Origin: an uncultured cyanobacterium
Lineage (GTDB): Bacteria > Cyanobacteriota > Cyanobacteriia > PCC-6307 > Cyanobiaceae
NCBI GenBank assembly: GCA_903856805.1
Contig: CAIOCZ010000088.1
Location: forward strand, 1-37,584
DNA length: 37,584 nucleotides
Direction: 5' to 3'
In this document: positions 7,917 to 16,195 of the stretch, in pieces
Layout of the letters: each line of letters begins with the position of its first letter
How positions within the stretch are numbered: position 1 is the stretch's first letter
Notes under the pieces: model-generated
What the model was told of the DNA's origin: nothing
Databases searched by the model: none
The model's input: the letters and a program-made list of their open reading frames with translations, nothing else
Position numbers and translations under genes: made by a program

Positions 7917-8164
7917 GCCAGCTCGTCCCGCAGGCTGTTGACCAGCTCCAGATCCACTGGCGCGCCCTGGGCCTTCCATGGCAGCAGCGGCAGCCCGTTG
8001 CGATGCTCAGGTGTGAGGGTGCGGCTGCTGGGGTTCGTCGCCGGAGCCACCAGGGCCTGGCGCGCCAGGTCACTGATCACGGCCCCCAGGCTGGTGCGCT
8101 GTTGCCGGGCCAGCACCCGGGCGGCCGCCAGCACGTCGTCGTCGAGCTGCAGGGTGGTGCGCAT
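7913..8164 (-). CDS. vapB: VapB-type ribbon-helix-helix antitoxin
   Basis: An 83-residue protein beginning MRTTLQLDDDVLAAARVLA, the ribbon-helix-helix start of VapB/CopG antitoxins, with a C-terminal tail that would bind VapC. I chose the ATG at 8164; upstream ATGs at 8179 and 8182 are possible. The stop overlaps the start of the broken vapC by ATGA. With its toxin disabled it is probably an orphan, though it may still bind its own promoter. Confidence 0.8.
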   Translation of the reverse strand: MRTTLQLDDDVLAAARVLARQQRTSLGAVISDLARQALVAPATNPSSRTLTPEHRNGLPLLPWKAQGAPVDLELVNSLRDELA

Positions 8165-8268
8165 CTGATGACTCCGCATCAAGCATCAAGCTTAGGGTGC
8201 GGGTCATGTCTGCAGCCCCTGCCAGTCGGCAAAGCGGGGGAATGCCTTCCGGAAGCGTGCCCCATGGC

Positions 8269-8296
8269 TGACGTGGCCCCCGGAACTCGGTCCAGG
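8269..8296 (+). repeat. Left inverted repeat of IS3-family element
   Basis: The 28 bases begin TGACGTG and end TCGGTCCAGG. They match the reverse complement of 29870-29896 at about 22 positions, with identical outer TGACGTG, an inner CCCCC run and the final TCGGTCCAGG. The five bases outside it (ATGGC) do not match the bases outside the right repeat (CCTTC), so no target-site duplication is left. Confidence 0.8.
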
Positions 8297-8662
8297 GTGA
8301 ATGAGAGTCCGCAGCCGGCCAGTCTGGGCCGGGTACTCGACCATGAAACGCACCAGCCACACAGCGGAGCAGATCATCCGCAAACTCAAAACCGCAGAGC
8401 ACCTAATCGCCCAGGGCAAGACCGTCGCCGCAGAGCCGTCACGGTTCGGCAGGAGCGTTACCGGGCATCTGAACGCCTGGTCTGCGCGGTAAGGTCGTCG
8501 ACCTGGAGGAGGCCAAGCTCCGGCATCGTCTCCGCGAGATCGCCGCTGAGCCCATCCGCTGGGGCCGGCGGATTGCCTACCCCCAGAAAACGCAAGCGGG
8601 CCCGGCCTGCGGACGGATTGGTGAGACCTCACCGGGCCGAACATCCCCACCAGCTGGCGCAC
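8269..8662 (+). mobile_element. Left end of eroded IS3-family element
   Basis: After the left terminal repeat, the ATG at 8343 opens an orfA start (MKRTSHTAEQIIRKLKTAEH) that shifts frame after about 30 codons. Pieces of orfB follow in changing frames: QERYRASERLVCAV near 8455-8490, EEAKLRHRLREIAAEPIRWG near 8505-8565, and PRKRKRARPADG to RAEHPHQ near 8580-8655. In intact IS3 transposases these blocks occur in this order, separated by more sequence. At least three internal deletions have therefore occurred. The catalytic DDE core is missing here. Its continuation in the same orientation is found at 29785-29896, beyond the eCIS. Confidence 0.85.
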
Positions 8663-8784
8663 CGCAGCCAGGTCAATTACCCTGCTGCTCGTGGGATTGC
8701 GCCGGCCGCCCCGGTGCCATCGTGGATCTTCCTCGTCACACCCCGTCAGCGACTGCCTGTCCAAAGCAACAACCGCTTGCTCCG

Positions 8785-9084
8785 ATGCCTCCCGCTGCCC
8801 GCCTCAACGATCTGCACACCTGCCCGATGCAGACCCCCGCCGTGCCACCCGTTCCCCACGTGGGTGGTCCGGTCATCGGGCCTGGATGTGTCACGGTGCT
8901 GATTGGTGGCCTGCCCGCGGCGGTGCTGGGAGATAGTTGCGTTTGCGTGGGGCCTCCGGATTCGATCATCAAGGGCTCTGCCACCGTCCTGATCGGCGGC
9001 AAACCCGCGGCGCGCATGGGCGACAGCACGGCCCATGGCGGCACGATCGTTGTGGGCTGTCCCACGGTGATGATCGGCGGCTGA
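8785..9084 (+). CDS. eCIS PAAR-domain tip protein (Afp10/Pvc10-like)
   Basis: A 99-residue PAAR protein that would cap the VgrG-like spike and form the sharp tip of the injection machine. Two repeat units are visible, VTVLIGGLPAAVLGD and ATVLIGGKPAARMGD, with the terminal TVMIGG typical of the family. I chose the ATG at 8785; an in-frame ATG at 8722 adds 21 residues that look unlike the family and lie next to the IS fossil. It is the first gene after the IS3 remnant. It is separated from the rest of the eCIS by about 410 bases, whereas in Afp and PVC loci it follows the gp25 gene. Confidence 0.9.
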   Translation: MPPAARLNDLHTCPMQTPAVPPVPHVGGPVIGPGCVTVLIGGLPAAVLGDSCVCVGPPDSIIKGSATVLIGGKPAARMGDSTAHGGTIVVGCPTVMIGG

Positions 9085-9497
9085 GTAGCCGCTGCCCTGG
9101 CAGCAGTGCAGTGGATACCCCCTCGAGGTTGGTTGCAGCAGATGTATTATGCGCTACAAAGCGAGGCGGTTCATCCACCTCAACCCACGAAGAAAGATTG
9201 GATAATTGCCCGCTTGTGGGTTTGAATCGGTCTTGACCGTGAAGGGTCTACGGTCTCGATTCCTAACGTTTGTAACGCTGGCTAAAACAACGGGACCAGC
9301 TTCCCATAGGCTCTCTTCCGAAGACCCCCAAGCGATATCGGGCTCTTGAGCCGGAGATCGCGGCAGGAGCATACGTATTCTGGCTCAATCCTACTCGCCG
9401 AAGGGCGTCAAAAGGAGGCTTTGGTGTCATCCACGCACCTCACCAAGAATCTCTTCACGCGCCGGTTGCCGTGTGGGTGTATGCGGGGCCTACGCCC
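9085..9497. other. Structured intergenic region, probable eCIS leader
   Basis: About 410 bases without a convincing gene. Several inverted repeats cluster here: AACCCAC/GTGGGTT arms at 9182-9223 and a nested hairpin at 9224-9262 (outer arms GAATCG/CGATTC, inner arms GACCGT/ACGGTC). A short CGTT-TGT-AACG repeat follows at once. The downstream structural operon is packed tightly, so this is the best place for its promoter and control region. I cannot point to clear -35/-10 boxes. Confidence 0.45.
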
Positions 9498-10133
9498 ATG
9501 ATCGGCACCGCTCTGAACTACATCAGAAAACGCCTGGACGCCCACCTGCTCTCTGTTCCGGGGTTGGAGAAGGATGGCAAAACGCCGGTGCGTGTGATCT
9601 TCGTGGAAGGCGACAAGCTGGATCCCCTCACAATCCCCCAAGACGCCATCGCGATGCTGGTGGCCAATGTGCAGGAAGATCGGGAGTTCCGAGCTCCTGA
9701 TCGGTATCACCGACGGATCGCCGGTGTCCATGGTAGCCAGATCGAGAGCCATCATCCCGATATCCATTTGGAGATCACGGTTCTGTTCATTGCCCAATTC
9801 AAGGATTATGGCAACGCTTGGAATCAGCTTGCCCACTTGCTCTTCTTCTTTCAGGAGCATCCTGTCTTTGATGTTGCGGTAGATAAGGATCTTCCAGCGG
9901 GTGTTGGTCGATTGGCCAATGAACTCTGCTCGCAAACGTTTCAGCAGCAGAATGAATTGTGGACCGCTCTGAGGTGCTCTCTGCGTCCTTCTGTTCTCTA
10001 CCGCTTTCGCATGATTACGCTGCGAGGCAAGGCGATGCAGGGGCAGCCGGTTCCGATCCAGAAGGTCGAAACCCGTCTCAATCAGCAAGAGATTCAGGCC
10101 AACCTTCGCTCTCCCCCTCCCCCAAAGCTTTAG
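9498..10133 (+). CDS. eCIS tube-cap protein, DUF4255 (Afp16/Pvc16-like)
   Basis: A 211-residue protein starting MIGTALNYIRKRLDAHL, the N-terminal signature of the DUF4255/Pvc16_N family, followed by NQLAHLLFFFQEHPVFD, also typical. In PVC and Afp particles this protein ends tube and sheath assembly at the distal end and sets particle length together with the tape measure. I chose the ATG at 9498; a GTG nine codons upstream is in frame but adds no family residues. It opens the compact structural operon 75 bases before the sheath gene. The last 15 residues are proline-rich. Confidence 0.88.
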   Translation: MIGTALNYIRKRLDAHLLSVPGLEKDGKTPVRVIFVEGDKLDPLTIPQDAIAMLVANVQEDREFRAPDRYHRRIAGVHGSQIESHHPDIHLEITVLFIAQFKDYGNAWNQLAHLLFFFQEHPVFDVAVDKDLPAGVGRLANELCSQTFQQQNELWTALRCSLRPSVLYRFRMITLRGKAMQGQPVPIQKVETRLNQQEIQANLRSPPPPKL

Positions 10134-10208
10134 CGCTTATCCCCACTTGACCACAAGGCCAGTAGGGCACCCCATCCCATTCTCCTCACCCTGCGCAGCT
10201 GTTCATCC

Positions 10209-11663
10209 ATGTCACCCATCTCCTACGCCACACCTGGCGTTTACGTTGAGGAAATCTCAACTCTCCCCCCTTCGATTGCCGAGATTGGCACTGCCATTCC
10301 CGCCTTCATCGGCACTACGGCTAACCATGGCGCCAGCAAAAAAGTAGTGGTTCATGAAATCAGTTCCCTTCGGGAATATGATGATCTGTGTGGATGTGCG
10401 TTAACTACGAAGTGGAAGGTCTCTTACGACTCGGCTCAGGATGTCTTCACTATTCTTGACCAAAAAGATAAGCCTGTTGACCGATTCTCCGAGCCTGAAT
10501 GCCTGCTCGAATACGCTATTGATCACTATTTTCGCAATGGCGGCAGCCGTTGCTACATCGTCTCGGTTGGTCTTGCCAAGCCGGATGGCTTGCCGGAAGT
10601 AAAACAGTTCATGGATGGGCTGGAGGCCCTGGAGAGCCATGATGAACCAACCTTGATCGTGATTCCCGAAGCCATCAGGCTCTCGAAGGAAGATCATGGA
10701 AGTGTGTGCGCGGCGGCGTTGAGCCATGCGGCGAAGATGGGGGATCGCTTTGCGCTTCTGGATGCCAAAATTCCGCCGTCCAACACGTTGACCAAGGCCG
10801 ACATGGACACCATGCGTGGACATCTGGGGACGAACAATTTAGATCGTGGTGCTATTTACTTTCCCTTCCTCCAGACCACTCTGCCCCACCTCGTTGCCGA
10901 GGAGAGCATTCAAGTGCTCGGCTTGCCCGCTGAGTTCGTTGCAACGCCAACGGCGCAGGGTGGAGAAGGCGCCAAGTCGACAACCGGGACGAACCCCGCT
11001 GGTGCCGGCGTCAGTCTGCAGTCCCTGGCCACAACCCATACCAGCCATTACAACCAAATCAAGAAGTTGCTTGCTAATCAGCGGGTGATCCTTCCTCCCA
11101 GTTCGGCGATTGCCGGGGTCATCGCCAGTGTCGATCGTGAGCGGGGCGTCTGGAGGGCTCCAGCGAACGTTGGCCTTCAGGCCGTGATTGCTCCAGTGGT
11201 GCAAGTGACGGATGAACAGCAGGCCCTGTTGAACATTGATGCAACATCGGGAAAATCCATCAACGCCATCCGCAGTTTTGCGGGCAAGGGGCCGCTGGTG
11301 TGGGGGGCCCGCACCCTGGCCGGCAATGACAATGAATGGCGATACATCTCAGTTCGAAGGTTGTTTATAACCGTGGAAGAGTCGGTTAAAAAAGCTTCGG
11401 CATTTTCTGTCTTTGAGGCCAACGATATTTCCACATGGCTGAAGGTGAAGGGAATGATTGACAGCTATCTCTTTGCTCTTTGGGAGCGTGGCGCCTTGCG
11501 AGGAGCCAAAGCCGAAGATGCCTATTTTGTAAATGTGGGCCTTAACAAAACGATGACCATGGATGATGTCTTGAATGGTCGCTTGATTGTGGAAATTGGT
11601 TTGGCCGCTGTGCGGCCAGCTGAGTTCATCATTTTACGCTTTAGCCACAAGCTGGCTCAATAA
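10209..11663 (+). CDS. eCIS contractile sheath protein
   Basis: A 484-residue tail-sheath protein; its rings surround the inner tube and contract to drive it out. The N-terminus SYATPGVYVEEI followed by IGTAIPAFIGTT is the classic sheath start. The C-terminal domain has KGPLVWGARTLAG, WRYISVRRLF and the closing AVRPAEFIILRFSHK, all usual for sheath subunits of phage tails, T6SS-like and eCIS machines. Only one sheath gene is present, whereas Afp and PVC have three, so a uniform sheath is expected. There is no clear Shine-Dalgarno sequence. The tube gene follows after 55 bases. Confidence 0.95.
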   Translation: MSPISYATPGVYVEEISTLPPSIAEIGTAIPAFIGTTANHGASKKVVVHEISSLREYDDLCGCALTTKWKVSYDSAQDVFTILDQKDKPVDRFSEPECLLEYAIDHYFRNGGSRCYIVSVGLAKPDGLPEVKQFMDGLEALESHDEPTLIVIPEAIRLSKEDHGSVCAAALSHAAKMGDRFALLDAKIPPSNTLTKADMDTMRGHLGTNNLDRGAIYFPFLQTTLPHLVAEESIQVLGLPAEFVATPTAQGGEGAKSTTGTNPAGAGVSLQSLATTHTSHYNQIKKLLANQRVILPPSSAIAGVIASVDRERGVWRAPANVGLQAVIAPVVQVTDEQQALLNIDATSGKSINAIRSFAGKGPLVWGARTLAGNDNEWRYISVRRLFITVEESVKKASAFSVFEANDISTWLKVKGMIDSYLFALWERGALRGAKAEDAYFVNVGLNKTMTMDDVLNGRLIVEIGLAAVRPAEFIILRFSHKLAQ

Positions 11664-11718
11664 GTCCGAAGATTATCAAGTCTCTGCCCAGTCTTAACCC
11701 CCAATTCCCTCAATTCTC

Positions 11719-12189
11719 ATGGCCACCACAGCTGAAACCATTCGCAATGAGTACCCGTTACCAGTCTATAACTATCGAGTAGAGATTGGCGGTCAGGCCA
11801 TGGCTTTCTCTGAGGTCTCGGGCCTCAACATTGCCTATGACGTGGGCACCTTCAAAGAGAGCCCTGTGTCTCCCCAGGCGGGCCCGCGGACGCTCTACTA
11901 CCCCACCCAAAGTACCGCCACGTCCATCAGTCTTAAGAAGGGCATCGTCAAGGGTATCAGTATCAAGGCTCTCTATGACTGGATCATGACAGTGCAAACC
12001 AATCAGGTTGACAAGCGGGATGTCTTCATCCGCCTCTGTGATGAGAAGGGGGAGCCGGTCATTTCATGGAAGGTTGGCAATGCTTTCCCCACCAAGCTCT
12101 CGGCACCCACGTTTGATGCCACCAGCAACGATGCCGCCATTGAAACCCTGGATCTCCAGGCGGATTTCATCACCATGCAAGAGCATTAA
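11719..12189 (+). CDS. eCIS inner tube protein (Afp1-like)
   Basis: A 156-residue tube protein of the T4 gp19-like fold; stacked hexamers form the hollow tube that carries cargo. YPLPVYNYRVEIGG and FSEVSGLNIAYD at the start, LKKGIVKG in the middle and LQADFITMQEH at the end match the family. It lies directly after the sheath, as in other eCIS loci, and three bases before a paralogue. It is the best candidate for the main tube subunit because it keeps the consensus best. Confidence 0.93.
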   Translation: MATTAETIRNEYPLPVYNYRVEIGGQAMAFSEVSGLNIAYDVGTFKESPVSPQAGPRTLYYPTQSTATSISLKKGIVKGISIKALYDWIMTVQTNQVDKRDVFIRLCDEKGEPVISWKVGNAFPTKLSAPTFDATSNDAAIETLDLQADFITMQEH

Positions 12190-12192
12190 TCC

Positions 12193-12633
12193 ATGTCTCC
12201 TCCAGCTGGTGCGGTTGATTATCCATTAGTCGCCTATAACTATCGAGTGGTTGTAGGATCAATGAACATGCGCTTTACCAAGGTGGATGGTCTCGTTTGG
12301 GAGCGCAAGGCTATCACCTATCGCGATGGGTTTTCGTTTCTTGATGGAGAGAGCATTACCCTCTGCCGCGTTGATACTTACACCACCCTTACCCTGCAAC
12401 AGGGGGTGATGGCCAACGATCCGTCCCTCCATCACTGGCTGCACTCCGGGGATGCGCGCTGGCTCCATGTGCAGCTGTGTAAGGCCGATGGCGAGCCCGT
12501 GCTGGCTTGGCAGGCGGCCCGGGCCATTCCGGTGAAGTTGACGGGCTCCGCTCTCGATGCCAACACCAACGACGTGTTCATGGACACCCTGGAGCTTCGC
12601 GCTTCCGGTTGGTCCATCAAACATCCCCTTTAG
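12193..12633 (+). CDS. Second tube-fold protein, paralogue of the inner tube
   Basis: A 146-residue protein whose first part (YPLVAYNYRVVVGS, FTKVDGLVWERK) aligns with the preceding tube protein; even the DNA tataactatcgagt is shared. Tandem duplication is the simplest origin. The C-terminal half has diverged. In PVC the paralogous tube-fold proteins form initiator layers between the spike and the tube, so this is probably an initiator or adaptor rather than the bulk tube. It follows the first tube gene after three bases and precedes the third after eight. Confidence 0.88.
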   Translation: MSPPAGAVDYPLVAYNYRVVVGSMNMRFTKVDGLVWERKAITYRDGFSFLDGESITLCRVDTYTTLTLQQGVMANDPSLHHWLHSGDARWLHVQLCKADGEPVLAWQAARAIPVKLTGSALDANTNDVFMDTLELRASGWSIKHPL

Positions 12634-12641
12634 GCACCGCC

Positions 12642-13124
12642 ATGGGTTTCCCCATCCCACCTATTTCCCTGAATCAGGCTGTGGGTCCGCCGATGACCCA
12701 TCGCTTTGGGGTCCTTTTTCTGGTTACCGGAAAGTTTCCGAACCCCTTGGATATTCGCTTTCAGGAAGTCTCCGGCTTGGAGGCGAAGATTTCAACGCGA
12801 GCAGATGTTTCCGCCTCCGCTACCTTGTGTCACAGGTTAACCCCCATAGGTGTCGAATATGGCGATCTGGAGTTGCAGCGGGGCATGGTGCTTGGCTCCT
12901 CTTTGATGCAACAAGTTCTCGACACGTTTAATAACTTTAAGTTCACTAGATCAGACGTGCTTCTAACCATCTTTTCGGAGACAGGAGTGCCCACGACCGC
13001 CTATGTCTTTAGTGAAGCTTATCCCATTGGCTGGAGAGTGGGCAAGCTAAGCGCCGTTACCGAAGACATCCTGATCGAGTCTTTGACGCTCACCTACGCC
13101 CGTGTTCGCACGTTCAGCATCTGA
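12642..13124 (+). CDS. Third tube-fold protein, Afp5-like tube initiator
   Basis: A 160-residue protein with HRFGVLFLVTG, DIRFQEVSGLEAKI and LQRGMVLGSSL, the layout of Afp5/Pvc5-type tube initiators that connect the spike hub to the tube. I chose the ATG at 12642; a longer frame begins inside the preceding gene. The stop overlaps the start of the DUF5908 gene by one base (TGATG), indicating coupled translation. Confidence 0.88.
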   Translation: MGFPIPPISLNQAVGPPMTHRFGVLFLVTGKFPNPLDIRFQEVSGLEAKISTRADVSASATLCHRLTPIGVEYGDLELQRGMVLGSSLMQQVLDTFNNFKFTRSDVLLTIFSETGVPTTAYVFSEAYPIGWRVGKLSAVTEDILIESLTLTYARVRTFSI

Positions 13125-13267
13125 TGACTATACAAATCCGCCAGTTGGTCATCCGTGCTGTTGTGACAGCCGCTCCACGGCCTGCCGAATTGGACCTTGA
13201 GTCCCAATTGGTTGCCCGCTGTGTGCGTGCCGTGCTGCGCCAGCTGGATCGAATCAAGGCTCGTTGA
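13124..13267 (+). CDS. DUF5908 small eCIS protein (Afp6/Pvc6-like)
   Basis: A 47-residue frame starting MTIQIRQLVIRAVV, the diagnostic N-terminus of DUF5908, a small protein always found between the tube genes and the LysM gene in Afp/PVC loci. The remainder is a short basic helix ending RAVLRQLDRIKAR. Its role in the particle is not well established. It overlaps the stop of the preceding gene by one base and ends 12 bases before the next start. Confidence 0.85.
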   Translation: MTIQIRQLVIRAVVTAAPRPAELDLESQLVARCVRAVLRQLDRIKAR

Positions 13268-13279
13268 GGTGAGCTAACG

Positions 13280-14023
13280 ATGCCGATCCCAGCAACTGCC
13301 AAATCCTCCAGGTTGCGTCTTAACGCTTTCTTGGACAGCGGTTTTACCCGTCCGTTGCAACCTATGCCCAATGGGATGTGGCTTGTATACAATCCCGATA
13401 CTCTGAGTATTAAGCAAGAAAACAAGTTTGAAGGTGAGCAGGGAGCTTCCACCAGTGCCCCTACAGCTGACTTTTATGCCAGCAGCCCGCGCCTGATGAC
13501 AGTGACTTTCTCCTTCGTCGGCATTGATTTCGGATCCTATGGACTCAACCCCTTCCAGCTCCAAAAGCGGCGGGAGGATGTGAGGAAGCAGCTGGATCTT
13601 TTTCAACGCCTTTGCCAGCGTATCAATGGTGCTTCCCATGAACCGTCTTTCCTGCGCTTGAACTGGAACAGGGGAGGCTTTCGCAGTACGTTTGAGGCGC
13701 GGCTGAAAAGTTACGATGAAAATCTCGTTCTGATGGACCGGGGCGACAGGGAGCTCGTGGCGGATATTACGGCTACCTTTGTGGAAGCGGTTCACCCCGC
13801 CAAGCAACGGGCACGGGAGCGGCTCTCCTCCCCGGACTTGAGCCATCGCCACCTGGTGTTGGCAGGGGAGACCCTGCCGATGCTCTGCCGCCGGTATTAC
13901 GGCACTACGGACCCTTATCTCCAGGTGGCCGCCTTCAATCAGTTGGATGACATTCGTGAACTCACCCCGGGACAACAGTTGTTGTTTCCACCCTTGGAGT
14001 CGTCCGGGGGGCAGGATCGATGA
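13280..14023 (+). CDS. eCIS LysM-domain baseplate hub protein (Afp7-like)
   Basis: A 247-residue protein with an N-terminal CIS tube/hub domain (LVYNPDTLSIKQENKF, MTVTFSFVG) and a C-terminal LysM domain from about residue 190 (VLAGETLPMLCRRYYG to LTPGQQLLFPP). In PVC the homologue bridges the spike and the tube initiator, with LysM acting as a baseplate clamp rather than as a wall binder. It overlaps the spike gene by four bases (ATGA). It appears complete. Confidence 0.92.
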   Translation: MPIPATAKSSRLRLNAFLDSGFTRPLQPMPNGMWLVYNPDTLSIKQENKFEGEQGASTSAPTADFYASSPRLMTVTFSFVGIDFGSYGLNPFQLQKRREDVRKQLDLFQRLCQRINGASHEPSFLRLNWNRGGFRSTFEARLKSYDENLVLMDRGDRELVADITATFVEAVHPAKQRARERLSSPDLSHRHLVLAGETLPMLCRRYYGTTDPYLQVAAFNQLDDIRELTPGQQLLFPPLESSGGQDR

Positions 14024-15864
14024 GCCTGCCAACCATCAAGATCACCTGTGGCGGCCGGCCCCTTCCCGACCACATCCAGGTGCTGGATCTGGAGATTGAC
14101 TGGGCGATCAACCGCGTGCCCCAGGCTACTCTCACCCTCCTCGATGGCTCCCTGCCCGATCGACGCTTTGCGATCAGTGATGGCAGCCTGCTCGCTCCGG
14201 GCTCCAAGGTCAGCATTGCCCTGGGCTACGTGTCCGATGGGCCCCTTGCCAAGCAGGTGTTTGAAGGCATCGTGACGCGTCACGCTGTCAATGCCACTTC
14301 AGAGGGCTGTCGTTTGCGGGTACAGCTCAGTGACCGAGCCATCCAGCTGACCCGTGCTCGTCGCTCTGCCATCTACAGCCAAGTCCGTGACGCAGAGGTG
14401 ATGCGCAAGCTCATCCAGGGGGCGGGATTACGGGTCGGACGGATTGCATCAACTCCGATCACTCACCCTGAGCTGGTGCAGTTCAACGTTAGCGACTGGG
14501 ATTTCCTGGTTTCCCGCGCCGATGTGCTCGGATTGGCGGTTCGGGTGAGCAAGGGCAGCGTGAGTGTGCTCCCCTTGACGCTGGGGGCGCCAGCCCGGCT
14601 CCTCAACCATGGCCTGGACGATACCCGCGAGTTGGAATTGGAGATCGATGGCGCCCAGCAATGGGCCTCCTTGAGTGTGAGCGGCTGGGACGCCGCAACG
14701 CTCAAGCGGAGTCAGCCGGTGCGGGCCAAGTCCGGGAACCTGAAGATCGGCAGCCAGAGCGACCAGAGTCTTGCTACCGCTGTCAAGGCTCCTGCGGCGG
14801 CTCTGTTCCATGGCGCCCCCACGGCGCCTCAGGAGTTGCAGAGCTGGGCTGATGCCCGACTGGGCAAGCTGCGGCGGTCGCTTTTGCGAGGCACGGTGAC
14901 GGTGGATGGCAGCGCCAGCTTGAAGCCCCTTGACACGGTGGACATCAAGGGGGTTGGGGCGCGGTTCAACGGCAGGGCGCTGGTGTCGGGCGTCACGCAC
15001 ACGGTCAACCGCGATGGTTGGAACACCCATCTCACGCTCGGGGCGAGTGCGGAGTGTTTTGTCCGTGCCCCCGACCTTTTGGAGATGCCGTCGGCGGGGT
15101 TGTTGCCGGCGGCCACGGGGCTGCAGATTGCCATCGTGCAGTCGTTGGACGCGGATCCAAAGGGTGAGCTGCGGGTGCGGGTGCGCCTGCCCCACATGGG
15201 GGGAGCGAAGGGGGAGTTGTGGGCCCGGCTGCTCACGCCAGATGCGGGTGCCAAGCGGGGTTTTGTGTTCAGGCCCGAGGTGGGCGATGAGGTGGTGCTG
15301 GGTTTTCTCAATGACGACCCACGCCAGCCTTTGATCCTGGGCGCGATGTTCGGCAGTAAGAACAACCCCCCCCAACCGGTGCAGGCGCCCGACAAGAAAA
15401 ACAACCTGAGGGCCATCGTCAGCCGCGCCGGCACTCGCATCGTGTTCGATGACGCCGCTCCAGCCTTGCGCCTGGAAACCACAGCCTCGGGCAATGCCGA
15501 TGGTACCTATAAAAACCGTATCAGCATCAATGAGAAAGAAAAAACCATCACCATTGAAGATCAGCACAAGAATAAAATCCTTCTCAGTGAGCAAGGTATT
15601 GCCCTGAGTTCAGAGAAAGATATCAGCCTTGCCGCCAAAGGGGAAGTCAAGATCAAAGGCATGCGCGCCGTGACCGTCGACGGTAAAAAAACCAGCCTGC
15701 AGTCGCAGCAACTTGAGGCTACGGGGAAAACAAAAGTGAGCCTGAAGGGGGCCCAAATGGAGCTTACGGCTGATGCCATCCTCGCCCTCAAAGGTGGGGC
15801 CCAAACCAAGGTGGGATCCGATGCCATGGTCGAAATCAAGGCTGCTCTCGTGAAGATCAATTAA
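14020..15864 (+). CDS. eCIS spike protein, VgrG-like (Afp8-like)
   Basis: A 614-residue protein combining a gp27-like N-terminal hub (DLEIDWAINRVPQATLTLLDG) with a gp5-type OB fold from about residue 370 (LRVRVRLPHMGG, then DEVVLGFLNDDPRQPLILG). The repetitive C-terminal beta-helix contains EKDISLAAKGEVKIKG and ends KAALVKIN. It would form the trimeric needle topped by the PAAR protein. No extra effector domain follows the helix. Length is normal for the family. The start overlaps the LysM gene stop by four bases. Confidence 0.94.
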   Translation: MSLPTIKITCGGRPLPDHIQVLDLEIDWAINRVPQATLTLLDGSLPDRRFAISDGSLLAPGSKVSIALGYVSDGPLAKQVFEGIVTRHAVNATSEGCRLRVQLSDRAIQLTRARRSAIYSQVRDAEVMRKLIQGAGLRVGRIASTPITHPELVQFNVSDWDFLVSRADVLGLAVRVSKGSVSVLPLTLGAPARLLNHGLDDTRELELEIDGAQQWASLSVSGWDAATLKRSQPVRAKSGNLKIGSQSDQSLATAVKAPAAALFHGAPTAPQELQSWADARLGKLRRSLLRGTVTVDGSASLKPLDTVDIKGVGARFNGRALVSGVTHTVNRDGWNTHLTLGASAECFVRAPDLLEMPSAGLLPAATGLQIAIVQSLDADPKGELRVRVRLPHMGGAKGELWARLLTPDAGAKRGFVFRPEVGDEVVLGFLNDDPRQPLILGAMFGSKNNPPQPVQAPDKKNNLRAIVSRAGTRIVFDDAAPALRLETTASGNADGTYKNRISINEKEKTITIEDQHKNKILLSEQGIALSSEKDISLAAKGEVKIKGMRAVTVDGKKTSLQSQQLEATGKTKVSLKGAQMELTADAILALKGGAQTKVGSDAMVEIKAALVKIN

Positions 15865-15868
15865 TCCC

Positions 15869-15988
15869 ATGGTTTCCAGCATCCCCCTCCCTCTCGTTCC
15901 GCTGTCAGCCCAGCGTGGCCCTTCGCGGCCTCCCCATTCCATATCACGGGGGCCCGATCCACCCCGCTCGATCCCACCAACGCTCTGA
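15869..15988 (+). CDS. Possible 39-residue small ORF between spike and gp25 genes
   Basis: An ATG five bases after the spike stop opens a 39-codon frame that is rich in proline, serine and arginine and resembles nothing I recognise. It fills most of the 148-base gap before the next gene. The composition may only reflect local C-rich sequence. I list it because the operon is otherwise nearly gapless. Confidence 0.15.
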   Translation: MVSSIPLPLVPLSAQRGPSRPPHSISRGPDPPRSIPPTL

Positions 15989-16012
15989 CGGCACCATCCT
16001 TTTCTCCCCAGC

Positions 16013-16195
16013 ATGAACGAATCCACGATCCACTTGGAACTCAGCATTGCTGAGGTGAACCTGATCCTCGAAGCCCTTGGCGAGCAACCCTTTAAATCGG
16101 TGTTCGGTCTGGTGAGTCGCCTGCAGGCTCAGGCCCGGGACCAGCTGCAAATCTCTGCCGACGCATCGGCTCCTGAGCATGAGGAGGCCCCATGA
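16013..16195 (+). CDS. Small helical protein upstream of gp25 gene
   Basis: A 60-residue protein with an amphipathic helical pattern, containing VNLILEALGEQPFKSVFGL and LVSRLQAQARDQLQ. Short proteins with this E-LGEQPF--V--L--KLQ-QA pattern are common in phage and phage-like loci. The function is unknown to me; a chaperone or structural accessory role is a guess. Its stop overlaps the gp25 start by four bases, so it is part of the eCIS operon. Confidence 0.7.
   Translation: MNESTIHLELSIAEVNLILEALGEQPFKSVFGLVSRLQAQARDQLQISADASAPEHEEAP

Noticed and set aside
14020-15864. Effector domain fused to the spike
   Set aside because: The protein ends in the repetitive beta-helix with no extra domain after it.
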